From Athalassotoga sp049965695 (lineage in GTDB: Bacteria; Thermotogota; Thermotogae; Mesoaciditogales; Mesoaciditogaceae), in NCBI RefSeq assembly GCF_049965695.1, contig NZ_JBMFWB010000015.1:1-53481 (forward strand): a stretch of DNA of 53,481 nucleotides. The letters are read 5' to 3'. Shown in pieces: positions 15,812-23,312 of this stretch. Under the pieces are notes generated by a model. That model had not been told where the DNA came from, did no database searches, and saw only the letters and a program-made list of their open reading frames with translations. A program made the translations under genes and the position numbers. How positions within the stretch are numbered: the stretch's first letter is position 1; each line of letters opens with the position of its first letter.

Positions 15812-17839
15812 TTGAAAAAATATCTTTTTGTTTTTTTGATCTTTGTTTTATCCGCAATGATCTTTGGTGAAAATATAAATTCTGGAAAAATAACTTTGCA
15901 ATCGGCAATAAACATAGCAAAAACTTATTTTGACGTTTCGTCGACTTTCACGAATTTCTCTTTCAATTACAACACATACGATGATCACCAGAACTGGAAT
16001 TTATCATGGTCGTCTCCGCAGATAAACGATCAATCAAACGGAAGTTTGAACATCACGATTAATGCGTCAAACGGCAACGTTGAAAGCATGAATTACTGGA
16101 ATCAATCCAAAAATCAACCTAAGTATGTCTTTCCGAAAATTTCAAGAGATCAGGCAAGAAAAATGGCCGAATCATTTTTGAATAAAATAGATTCGAATAA
16201 AATAGACCAGTTAATTCACATAAACAACTCGGATCAACTGGTACCTTTAACCCTTCCTCAATCGTACATTTTTGAGTGGGAAAGAACTGTCAACGGTATA
16301 CCATTCTCAAATGATTACGTTCAAATATCCGTTGATACTCAAAACGGAAGGATAACAAATTACCAAATGAACTGGACAGATCAAAAATTACCCTATCCTT
16401 CCGATATTCTTACGCCTGAACAGGCAAAATCCGCATTCTTATCAGACGATCTGTTGACGCTTGAATATTATCCGTTGCAATCCACAACTCAATCGACCGC
16501 AATTCTTGTATACGCTTTATCTCAAAATAACGGTGCAATAGATGCCGTAACGGGTAAACCACTTAAACTTGAAGACGATCAATGGCTGAACTGGGGTTAT
16601 TTTTCTAATATCGTCAACAGCCAGGGTAAAGCACCCGATAAAGAGAACAATCAGGCACAATTGGCAGAAACCAAATTCATAGACGAAAAAACAGCGGTGG
16701 ATGATTTGAAAAAGATCGTCGAAATTTCGTCAAATCTTGAATTGACAAGTGCAAATCTTGCTTACAACTCAAATGACGGGAGAATTGTGTGGAATCTTTA
16801 CTGGTGGAATCAAAATGAGGCAAAATCAACTTTAACAGGCACCGTGACATCCATCTTTGCAGGTATAGATGCACTGAATGGATCACTCGATCATCTCTAC
16901 CTCAATTACCAAAACGAAAGTCCAAAGTCCACTCCTTTAAACGAAAACGAGGCACAAAAGATAGTCGAATCATTTCTTAAGAAGGCACAACCGGCATATT
17001 TCAATCAAATAAGATTGAATCCACAGGCCGGATATAAACCTCAAGGTGCATACAATTTTGTCTACGACAGAATTGTCAACGGCATACCATTTCCCGCCAA
17101 TACCATCAATATAACGGTAAGCGATTTCGGATTGGTGACGAGTTACGGGTCAAATTGGTCAAATGCGTTCTTTGAAGACACAAATGGAATTATACCTTTA
17201 AACACGGCAAAACAAATCTTTTTGGATTACAGGCCTTTGGTACTTAATTATGTGAAGATAAACAACGAAAATAATTCGACATCGACTGTAAAACTCGTTT
17301 ATTTACCGGAAATAAGAAATCCAATCGTATCCAATCTGCTAAACGCCAAGACCGGAGAGCCTATCAACTGGAACGGTATGCCAATTGGCAAAAATGCCAC
17401 GGCTTACCATTTCAACGACTTGAATTCGACTGAATACGCAACTTATATATCATACCTCGGACAGGCCGGATTGTTTGGAGAGTACGGAGATCTCTTTATG
17501 CCTTCCGGAAAGATAACAGTCGAGGATTTTTTAAGAAATCTGCTTGCCGTAAAAAATGGTGCGGATTACGTCGGTTCACTTTCGACAAAGCAAATAATAG
17601 ATACAGCGGTATACGATGATCTTGTACCATCGACGATAAATCCGAAAAAGTTTCTCGATGAAGAAACACTTTCCGAAATAATGATGAGATTTTTAGGACT
17701 TAAGATTGTCGCAAAAGTTTACGGTTATCAAACGCTTGCCATAAAACTTGGAATAACATCCGATTCTTCGTCAGATGTAACGCGTCTTGAGGCAGGTATT
17801 TCGATAATAAAAGCCATCGAACTTGGCAATCAAAACTAA
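15812..17839 (+). CDS. Secreted YcdB/YcdC-repeat protein with SLH-like C-terminus
   Basis: A 675-residue exported protein. TTG 15812 is the likely start: GAGGTGA lies eight bases upstream and the product begins with a signal peptide (LKKYLFVFLIFVLSAMIFG). Two or more YcdB/YcdC-type units follow (motifs I-S-x-x-Q-A-x-K-x-A-E-S-F-L and F-x-W-x-R-x-V-N-G-I-P-F, repeated around residues 115-185 and 395-440). The last 110 residues (YISYLGQAGLF..., ITVEDFLRNLLAV) look like a diverged S-layer homology segment. These domains occur in cell-envelope proteins of Gram-positive bacteria; the function is unknown. Attachment to the outer sheath is an inference from the SLH-like tail. Confidence 0.75.
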   Translation: MKKYLFVFLIFVLSAMIFGENINSGKITLQSAINIAKTYFDVSSTFTNFSFNYNTYDDHQNWNLSWSSPQINDQSNGSLNITINASNGNVESMNYWNQSKNQPKYVFPKISRDQARKMAESFLNKIDSNKIDQLIHINNSDQLVPLTLPQSYIFEWERTVNGIPFSNDYVQISVDTQNGRITNYQMNWTDQKLPYPSDILTPEQAKSAFLSDDLLTLEYYPLQSTTQSTAILVYALSQNNGAIDAVTGKPLKLEDDQWLNWGYFSNIVNSQGKAPDKENNQAQLAETKFIDEKTAVDDLKKIVEISSNLELTSANLAYNSNDGRIVWNLYWWNQNEAKSTLTGTVTSIFAGIDALNGSLDHLYLNYQNESPKSTPLNENEAQKIVESFLKKAQPAYFNQIRLNPQAGYKPQGAYNFVYDRIVNGIPFPANTINITVSDFGLVTSYGSNWSNAFFEDTNGIIPLNTAKQIFLDYRPLVLNYVKINNENNSTSTVKLVYLPEIRNPIVSNLLNAKTGEPINWNGMPIGKNATAYHFNDLNSTEYATYISYLGQAGLFGEYGDLFMPSGKITVEDFLRNLLAVKNGADYVGSLSTKQIIDTAVYDDLVPSTINPKKFLDEETLSEIMMRFLGLKIVAKVYGYQTLAIKLGITSDSSSDVTRLEAGISIIKAIELGNQN

Positions 17840-17868
17840 ATACACGTCAAGCCAATTTCAGGTTTCTA

Positions 17869-17957
17869 ATCTTTAGATCCGGCAGGTACTCTTTCTGTGT
17901 CCGATCCGTGCTACACGGTGTTGGTCACTTCGAGGGTATCCCGCCAGATCTAAAGAT
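17869..17957. repeat. Long inverted-repeat element (GGCAGG family, copy 2)
   Basis: The left arm at 17869-17889 (ATCTTTAGATCCGGCAGG then TAC) pairs with the right arm at 17936-17957 (GTATCCCGCC then AGATCTAAAGAT) over about 20 bp with two or three mismatches. The interior holds a perfect CCGTG-CTA-CACGG hairpin. It lies between two convergent genes and touches the sirtuin stop codon. It could be a two-way terminator, but the complex fold and relatives at 7301 and 49475 suggest a dispersed repeat. Confidence 0.6.
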
Positions 17958-18727
17958 CATTTGGAATCTAAAGCGGGTCTAGTATAAGCAAGCAGCGATA
18001 GTACTTCTTGCGCAAAATGTTCAAGTGGCACTTTAAAGATCAACGATGCTTCTGAATCAAGTTGTGTTGCACCCATATTTACGATCACAAGTTCTCCTTT
18101 ATTTCGAAGAACGATTTGAGGAAAAGATGCTACCGGATAAACTGCCAGAGAGGTTCCCATGGCAACTATTAAAGTCGAACTTTCGATCATGGCATATGCC
18201 TTTTCGATTTCAGATTCAGACAAAGGTTCTCCAAAAAAGATTATATCGGGCTTTATAATCCCACCACATTCACATCTTGCAACTTTATCCGGCGAATTTG
18301 AAGTAAGATTGTACATTTCATCTAAAGAATAGACCCTTCCACATCTAAGACAATGACCTTTTTCTATACTTCCATGTACTTCGGCAAGATTTACAGATCC
18401 AGCCTTTTTGTGGAGCATGTCTATGTTTTGAGTGATAACACCATTTATGAGATGAAGTGATTCAAGTTTTGCCACCATATGATGAACAACGTTGGGTTTT
18501 GCATCCTTCATTGTGAATATGTTATCAGCGGCAAATTTGTAAAAGTAAGATGGATGTGAGAGAAAGTTGTCAAGGCCAAATAATTCTTCTGGATCATATT
18601 TTGAATAAATTCCGTTTGGAGATCTGAAATCAGGTATGCCACTCGGCGTACTCACGCCGGCTCCTGTGAGGATGGCAACTTTTCCGGCATGTGCTTTAAG
18701 TTTATCAAGAAAAATTTTTGAATCCAT
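17957..18727 (-). CDS. cobB: NAD-dependent protein deacylase (sirtuin)
   Basis: A 256-residue Sir2 enzyme that removes acyl groups from lysines using NAD+, yielding nicotinamide and O-acyl-ADP-ribose. Motifs in order: GAGVSTPSGIPDFRSPNGIY, the QNID motif, catalytic His in EVHGS, a zinc site with CLRC and CEC, and VAMGTSLAVYP. ATG 18727 is chosen because it begins the conserved domain and follows GGGAG; in-frame starts up to 18811 would add an unrelated tail. It lies 80 bases downstream of guaB on the same strand and is probably the last gene of that operon. Confidence 0.93.
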   Translation of the reverse strand: MDSKIFLDKLKAHAGKVAILTGAGVSTPSGIPDFRSPNGIYSKYDPEELFGLDNFLSHPSYFYKFAADNIFTMKDAKPNVVHHMVAKLESLHLINGVITQNIDMLHKKAGSVNLAEVHGSIEKGHCLRCGRVYSLDEMYNLTSNSPDKVARCECGGIIKPDIIFFGEPLSESEIEKAYAMIESSTLIVAMGTSLAVYPVASFPQIVLRNKGELVIVNMGATQLDSEASLIFKVPLEHFAQEVLSLLAYTRPALDSK

Positions 18728-18807
18728 AACGATCATCTCCCAAAAGACAATACCAGTTTTATTAAGATAAACAGACATTTTATTTTTGAAAATCGACTCG
18801 GTATATT

Positions 18808-20259
18808 TCATCTTCTCGATTCATAATTCGGTGCTTCTTTTGTTATGAAGATATCGTGAGGATGAGATTCATTCATTCCGGATTGACTTATCTCTATAAA
18901 TTGCGCTTTTTCGTGCAGTACCTCTATATCATTCGCACCGCAATAACCCATTCCGGATCTCAGCCCGCCTATCAACTGGTACAGTATCTCAGCCGTTTTA
19001 CCCCTGTAAGGCACCATGCCTTCTATGCCTTCGGGAACGAGTTTGTCAACTGTATAATTCTCCTGAGCATATCTGTCTCCGCTTCCAAGTTTCATCGCTC
19101 CCATACTGCCCATTCCGCGATAAGTTTTAAACTTTCTTCCTTCGTATATTATGGTTTCACCCGGAGCTTCATCTGTTCCGGCAAGCAAATTACCTATCAT
19201 AACCGTATACGCCCCTGCCGCTATTGCTTTTACAATGTCACCAGAATATCTTATTCCACCGTCCGCTATCACTGGAATACCATACTTTGAGGATTCTTCG
19301 GAGCAATCCATCACGGCCGTTATCTGCGGTATACCAATTCCTGACACTATTCTCGTTGTGCAAATCGATCCAGGCCCTATTCCCACCTTGATGCCATCCA
19401 CTCCGGCATTCGCGAGATCTCTCACGCCTTGGGCGGTTGCGACATTTCCGGCAATCAATTGCAAATTAGGGTATGCAGTCTTTACTTTCACTATGGCATC
19501 TACAACCCTTTTTGAATCACCATGTGCCGTATCCAAGACGATCACATCAACGTCGGCATCAGCAAGTGCTTTCACCCTTTCAATCGTATCCGTAACCCCA
19601 ACTGCCGCTCCAACCAAAAGTCTTCCGCGAAGATCGCGAGCCGCATTCGGATGTTCGTATACAGAACGTATATCTTTTATGGTTATCAATCCCACAAGAG
19701 AACCGTCTTTCTCGATTATCGGAAGTTTTTCGATCTTGTGCGCTTGCAGGATCTTTTTGGCATCGTCAAGCGTTACGGGCGGATATGCAACTACGAGTTT
19801 TTCAAAAGGCGTCATCATCTCTTTGACTTTCATGCTTCTTTCTTCCTGAAATCTTATGTCTCTGTTCGTAAGAATTCCCACAAGTTTACGATTTTCAACA
19901 ACAGGCAATCCTCCGATTTTGTAAAAACTCATTAATTTTTCGGCGTCTTCGACACTTTCGTCCGGCCTTATAGTTACCGGATCTTTTATGACACCGTTTT
20001 CTGTTACTTTCACTCTTTTCACTTCCATTGCCTGTTTTGAAACACTCATGTTTTTATGAATGATTCCGATTCCTCCCTCGCGTGCCATCGTTATAGCCAT
20101 ATCCGATTCCGTAACCGTGTCCATTGCAGCGGAAAGTATCGGAATGTTGATCGTCAATTCACGTGTAAGGTGGGTTTTCACATCAACATCCTTCGGCAAC
20201 ACCTCGCTGTATTGCGGTACAAGCAAAAGATCATCAAACGTGTAAGCTTTTCTGAACAT
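18808..20259 (-). CDS. guaB: Inosine-5'-monophosphate dehydrogenase
   Basis: A 483-residue cytoplasmic enzyme oxidising IMP to XMP with NAD+, the committed step to GMP. The TIM barrel is interrupted by two CBS domains (residues about 92-205). The catalytic Cys300 lies in GIGPGSICTTRIVSG, and the flap region carries RYAQ. GGGAGTGAG precedes the ATG. It lies seven bases after guaA, so IMP to XMP to GMP is encoded together. Confidence 0.97.
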   Translation of the reverse strand: MFRKAYTFDDLLLVPQYSEVLPKDVDVKTHLTRELTINIPILSAAMDTVTESDMAITMAREGGIGIIHKNMSVSKQAMEVKRVKVTENGVIKDPVTIRPDESVEDAEKLMSFYKIGGLPVVENRKLVGILTNRDIRFQEERSMKVKEMMTPFEKLVVAYPPVTLDDAKKILQAHKIEKLPIIEKDGSLVGLITIKDIRSVYEHPNAARDLRGRLLVGAAVGVTDTIERVKALADADVDVIVLDTAHGDSKRVVDAIVKVKTAYPNLQLIAGNVATAQGVRDLANAGVDGIKVGIGPGSICTTRIVSGIGIPQITAVMDCSEESSKYGIPVIADGGIRYSGDIVKAIAAGAYTVMIGNLLAGTDEAPGETIIYEGRKFKTYRGMGSMGAMKLGSGDRYAQENYTVDKLVPEGIEGMVPYRGKTAEILYQLIGGLRSGMGYCGANDIEVLHEKAQFIEISQSGMNESHPHDIFITKEAPNYESRR

Positions 20260-20265
20260 GTAAAC

Positions 20266-21768
20266 TCACTCCCATTCTATCGTTGAAGGCGGTTTATCCG
20301 TTATATCGTAAACAATGCGCCCTATTTCGGGAATCTGTCCCGTTATTTTTGTTGATATTTCTTTAAGGATATCGTGTGGCAAATCATGCCAGGATGCCGT
20401 CATTCCGTCAACGCTGTCGACTGCCCTTATGGCCAACACATATCCGTAAGATCGTGCATCTCCTTTAACCCCGACGGATCTGGAAGAAAGCAAAACGGCG
20501 AACGCTTGCCATATTTTAGAGTATTCTCCCTTTTCTATCAAAACTTTTGTGAGGATGTCATCCGCCGATCTCAAGATGTCAGCCTTTTCTCGCGTTACTT
20601 CTCCTATTATTCTCACGGCCAGACCCGGCCCGGGAAACGGGTGTCTCTGAATAAAAGTATTCGGCAGGCCGAGTTCTTTTCCGACCCGCCTCACTTCGTC
20701 TTTGAACAACTCTCTTATCGGTTCCAAAAGTTTTAAATTCATCCTTTCGGGTAAGCCTCCCACGTTGTGGTGACTTTTTATCTTTACGGATGATTTTGAA
20801 GTGGTCGCGGATTCAATCGCATCTGGATATATTGTGCCTTGAAGCAAAAATTCTGCATCGTATGAAAGTGCCTCTTTTTCGAAAACTTCTATGAAAGTTT
20901 CTCCTATTGTTTTCCTTTTCTTTTCAGGATCTTCTATGCCCTTTAACCGTTCGAAAAACAAGTTCGAAGCATCGACAACTTTCACATCTATTCCGATTCT
21001 CTTCAGATCTTTCGGAACCTCCATGTCTTCAATTCTGAGAAGACCGTGATTCACGAATATGGGAATCAAGTGATCTCCTATCGCCTTTGATGTTAGGACA
21101 GTAACGATTGTCGAATCAACTCCTCCAGAAATCGCACCTATGACTTTTTTGTCTTTGACGATCGATTTTATTTCTTTTACTTTTGAATCGACAAAACTTT
21201 CCATCGTCCATTGCGGTTGCGCCTTGCATATTTTGAAAACGAAATTTTTTAAAATGTCGGTCCCATGTTCGGTATGTGCAACTTCGGGATGAAATTGAAT
21301 CGCATGTATGTTTTTGTATTCAAATGCTGCGATGAGATCATTTTGACTTTTCGCTGTTTGAACGAAGCCTTTCGGTAAAATTTTAACCGTGTCCCCATGA
21401 CTCATCCACGCCGTTATTTCAGATGGAATGCCTTCGAAAAGCACGGAATGCGAAAGCGATACTTTTGTAAACCCGTACTCGGATATCTCCCCTCTTTCAA
21501 CTCTGCCTCCAAATCTTTTGGCTATGAGTTGCATTCCATAACATATCCCGAGTACCGGCACGGTTCTGTTGAATAATTCCTCCGGCAGTTCAAAGGTCTC
21601 CTCATCATAAACGCTCATCGGGCCTCCTGAGAGGATGACGCCTAACTCGGTGCCATCGAATTTGAAATCTTTTGAATTTACGACTGTTGAAAAAACACCC
21701 ATTTCTCTTATACGCCTTGCAAGTAATTGCGTGTATTGAGATCCATAATCTATGATTACAATTTTCAT
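20266..21768 (-). CDS. guaA: GMP synthase, glutamine-hydrolysing
   Basis: A 500-residue enzyme that aminates XMP to GMP using ATP and glutamine ammonia. The N-terminal class I amidotransferase domain has nucleophile Cys76 in GICYGMQ and the HPEVAHTE motif. The ATP-pyrophosphatase domain carries the P-loop GAISGGVDSTIV (about 210-221), and the C-terminal dimerisation domain ends DKPPSTIEWE. GGAGGAAAAC precedes the ATG. First gene of guaA-guaB-sirtuin. No purine riboswitch is seen upstream, only a palindrome. Confidence 0.97.
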   Translation of the reverse strand: MKIVIIDYGSQYTQLLARRIREMGVFSTVVNSKDFKFDGTELGVILSGGPMSVYDEETFELPEELFNRTVPVLGICYGMQLIAKRFGGRVERGEISEYGFTKVSLSHSVLFEGIPSEITAWMSHGDTVKILPKGFVQTAKSQNDLIAAFEYKNIHAIQFHPEVAHTEHGTDILKNFVFKICKAQPQWTMESFVDSKVKEIKSIVKDKKVIGAISGGVDSTIVTVLTSKAIGDHLIPIFVNHGLLRIEDMEVPKDLKRIGIDVKVVDASNLFFERLKGIEDPEKKRKTIGETFIEVFEKEALSYDAEFLLQGTIYPDAIESATTSKSSVKIKSHHNVGGLPERMNLKLLEPIRELFKDEVRRVGKELGLPNTFIQRHPFPGPGLAVRIIGEVTREKADILRSADDILTKVLIEKGEYSKIWQAFAVLLSSRSVGVKGDARSYGYVLAIRAVDSVDGMTASWHDLPHDILKEISTKITGQIPEIGRIVYDITDKPPSTIEWE

Positions 21769-21786
21769 GTTTTCCTCCCACTATCC

Positions 21787-21800
21787 TGATAATATTATCA
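21787..21800 (-). promoter_or_regulatory. guaA promoter/operator palindrome
   Basis: TGATAATATTATCA is a perfect 14-bp palindrome 19 bases upstream of guaA. Read on the minus strand it includes TGATAATAT, an extended -10-like box, so a bound regulator would block the promoter. Confidence 0.45.
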
Positions 21801-21830
21801 CGTTTTAATCAATTTTAAAAAGAGTTGTTT

Positions 21831-21860
21831 TGCATTTTACACGTTAATGCATGATAAAAT
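21831..21860 (+). promoter_or_regulatory. Promoter of the MIF-like gene with inverted repeat
   Basis: TGATAAAAT (21852-21860) is an extended -10 box. Upstream, TGCATT (21831-21836) and AATGCA (21846-21851) form an inverted repeat in the spacer region, a possible operator. Confidence 0.4.
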
Positions 21861-21878
21861 AAAAGCGAGGTGATTGTT

Positions 21879-22214
21879 ATGCCATATCTTAGATTAGAAA
21901 CAAATGTCGGTATACAAAATGAGGAGAAATTCTTAAAAGATCTCTCAAATCTGATTGCAAAATCACTAAATAAACCGGAAAGATATGTCATGGTAAGTGT
22001 CGAAACCAAGAAGATGATCTTTGACGGCAAGGCAGATCCCTGTGCATTTTTAGAACTGAAAAGTATAGGATTTCCAACGGACAAAGCCGCAAAATTATCT
22101 GGTGAACTTTGTGATTTTGTAGAGAAAAACATGGGAGTCAGAAAGGAAAGAATATATCTTAATTTCGTTGATTTTGAGGGATCAATGTGGGGATGGAATG
22201 GCACAACTTTTTGA
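21879..22214 (+). CDS. MIF-family tautomerase
   Basis: A 111-residue protein closely resembling animal macrophage migration inhibitory factor over its whole length. Pro follows the initiator Met (catalytic Pro1 in MIF). Lys31 (in NKPERY) aligns with MIF Lys32, and Ile in LKSIG plus Tyr and Asn in RIYLNF match the tautomerase pocket; the tail DFEGSMWGWNGTTF mirrors MIF's ending. The second Cys of the MIF CxxC redox motif is missing (PCAFL). The family tautomerises phenylpyruvate-type keto acids in vitro; the bacterial role is unknown. ATG 21879 follows GAGGTGA, whereas a GTG at 21870 would hide the catalytic proline. Confidence 0.9.
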   Translation: MPYLRLETNVGIQNEEKFLKDLSNLIAKSLNKPERYVMVSVETKKMIFDGKADPCAFLELKSIGFPTDKAAKLSGELCDFVEKNMGVRKERIYLNFVDFEGSMWGWNGTTF

Positions 22215-22230
22215 CCGATAAAGAAAGCTT

Positions 22231-22665
22231 TTAACCTTTTTCCCAGTTCTCTACAGGTCCGGGTACGACGTAAAATATTTCATTTACTTTTAAATCAAGT
22301 GGATCTATCCTTTCCAATTCAAAAAATTTCGAAGGAGATCTGCTTTTTAACTTGTTTTTGAGGTGATGAAATTCATATTCAACCTGTCCATAAGTTACGG
22401 CCAATTTCCGATCTGATTCGTAATCGTGAACTTTGGATTTATCAAATTTATAACCTCTTTTGAGTGATTCAAAGTATATCGATTTTATATACAAGTTTAT
22501 AAACTTAAGGGGATCGCAAGAATTTTTGAATCTTAGAAGTTGGGGATGGTTTTTGTAACCCCTTGTTTTTTCTTCAAGAACGGCCCGCGCAAGCAATCCC
22601 TCTCTCCATACCGCAACAAGGCCCTTTTGATCAAGGTAAACGGGATGAATACTCCAAAGTCTCAT
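22231..22665 (-). CDS. Pyrimidine dimer DNA glycosylase (T4 endonuclease V family)
   Basis: A 144-residue protein whose start MRLWSIHPVYLDQKGLVAVWREGLLA and YKNHPQLLRFK match the Pyr_excise family (PF03013), which includes T4 DenV. These enzymes remove UV-induced pyrimidine dimers and nick the abasic site. The N-terminal part carries the acidic and basic residues expected (WREG, HPQL). The ATG overlaps the stop of a 50-codon upstream ORF by four bases. It is convergent with the MIF-like gene. Confidence 0.85.
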   Translation of the reverse strand: MRLWSIHPVYLDQKGLVAVWREGLLARAVLEEKTRGYKNHPQLLRFKNSCDPLKFINLYIKSIYFESLKRGYKFDKSKVHDYESDRKLAVTYGQVEYEFHHLKNKLKSRSPSKFFELERIDPLDLKVNEIFYVVPGPVENWEKG

Positions 22666-22814
22666 GATTCTTTTATTTTATCGGCCGATTTCTTATGGCT
22701 TTTTGCTGTTTTACCAATGCCAAACATTTTACATTTTCCCATAATCTCGCGAATCACTCTATCAAATATCATCGCCATTCTTGTCGAACAACCATACTCT
22801 CCATTTGATGTCAT
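22662..22814 (-). CDS. Small ORF overlapping the dimer glycosylase start
   Basis: Fifty codons (MTSNGEYGCSTRMAMIF...GKTAKSHKKSADKIKES) end in TGA that overlaps the next ATG in the ATGA arrangement seen at real gene pairs here. The product is basic and has two Cys; I recognise no family. There is no clear Shine-Dalgarno. It may be a true small protein or a leader that couples translation. Confidence 0.45.
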   Translation of the reverse strand: MTSNGEYGCSTRMAMIFDRVIREIMGKCKMFGIGKTAKSHKKSADKIKES

Positions 22815-22823
22815 AATTCTATT

Positions 22824-22948
22824 TTACAACAATTTCAATTTAAAAAGTTTTTGTGTATCAACTCGGAACTTTTCCCAGATAAGTAACGGCTTTCTCAATT
22901 CAACTTTTTACAAGTCCTGTGTTCTTTATTATCATATCTTCCGAACAT
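22824..22948 (-). pseudogene. Possible decayed ORF upstream of the small ORF
   Basis: ATG 22948 reads MFGRYDNKEHRTCKK and soon stops, but adding one base to the five-base run at 22905-22909 lets it continue as VELRKPLLIWEKFRVDTQK to a stop at 22824. No family recognised; weak evidence. Confidence 0.2.
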
Positions 22949-23024
22949 TTTTCCCACTTTTTGGGTCTAAAGTATGAAATAAATAATCCATCCCCTTTGT
23001 TATGAAATTACAAAGTTACCTCCC

Positions 23025-23046
23025 CGAGGATCCGAAAGGATCCTCG
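23025..23046. other. Perfect GNRA-loop hairpin
   Basis: CGAGGATCC (23025-23033) and GGATCCTCG (23038-23046) form a perfect 9-bp stem closed by a GAAA tetraloop. No T-run follows. It lies just upstream of a promoter-like box. Confidence 0.5.
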
Positions 23047-23049
23047 TTA

Positions 23050-23058
23050 TGGTATAAT
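23050..23058 (+). promoter_or_regulatory. Extended -10 promoter
   Basis: TGGTATAAT, identical to the boxes at 10309, 15110 and 33884. Transcription should start near 23065, about 30 bases before a terminator-like hairpin. Confidence 0.45.
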
Positions 23059-23064
23059 TCAGAT

Positions 23065-23128
23065 GTAATCTATTTTTTCTCTCCCAAAGATCTGAAAGAG
23101 ACCCCTCGGGTTGCCGATGGGCTCTTTT
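23065..23128 (+). ncRNA. Candidate short transcript (promoter to terminator)
   Basis: The interval between the extended -10 box and the hairpin at 23095-23128 would give an RNA of about 60-65 bases. No start codon with Shine-Dalgarno opens a sensible frame in it. It could be a small RNA or an attenuated leader of the old integrase gene. No known RNA family recognised. Confidence 0.25.
23095..23128 (+). terminator. Terminator-like hairpin
   Basis: AAAGAG (23095-23100) and CCC (23102-23104) pair with GGG (23119-23121) and CTCTTT (23122-23127) around one bulged A. An inner TCGG-GTTG-CCGA hairpin caps the stem, and the 3' arm ends in TTTT. Confidence 0.5.
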
Positions 23129-23147
23129 CATTAAAGTGTGCTTTAAT

Positions 23148-23308
23148 GGTAAAGCAGACGACGGCGACTTTGTATCTTAAGAATAGAGCGAACGAACATT
23201 GAAAACATCCAGTTGATACTGGGACACACAAGTCCGTCGACAACGCAAAAGTATTTGTAACTGACAGACGAAGAGGTTGCAAAAGATCTTTCGAGAGCAA
23301 ACTGGTGA
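23148..23308 (+). pseudogene. Remnant of a tyrosine recombinase C-terminus
   Basis: Frame A reads TTATLYLKNRAN, then a 4-base tandem duplication GAAC-GAAC (23190-23197) shifts the frame, which continues IENIQLILGHTSPSTTQKYL. An in-frame TAA (23258-23260) interrupts before LTDEEVAKDLSRANW and the final TGA. The LGHTSPSTTQKY segment is the second conserved box of XerC/D-type recombinases, and the Tyr is the nucleophile position. The N-terminal and core domains are absent. This marks an old mobile-element insertion. Confidence 0.75.
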
Positions 23309-23312
23309 TGGA

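Noticed and set aside
19151..19849. 232-codon ORF opposite guaB
   Set aside because: Mirror of a highly conserved gene; Ser/Pro/Ala-rich product with no domain.
21769..21878. Purine riboswitch upstream of guaA
   Set aside because: The region is too short and AT-rich and lacks the conserved loop sequences; only palindromes are present.
22540..22977. 145-codon plus-strand ORF opposite the dimer glycosylase
   Set aside because: No ribosome site; the minus-strand gene has a clear family match.
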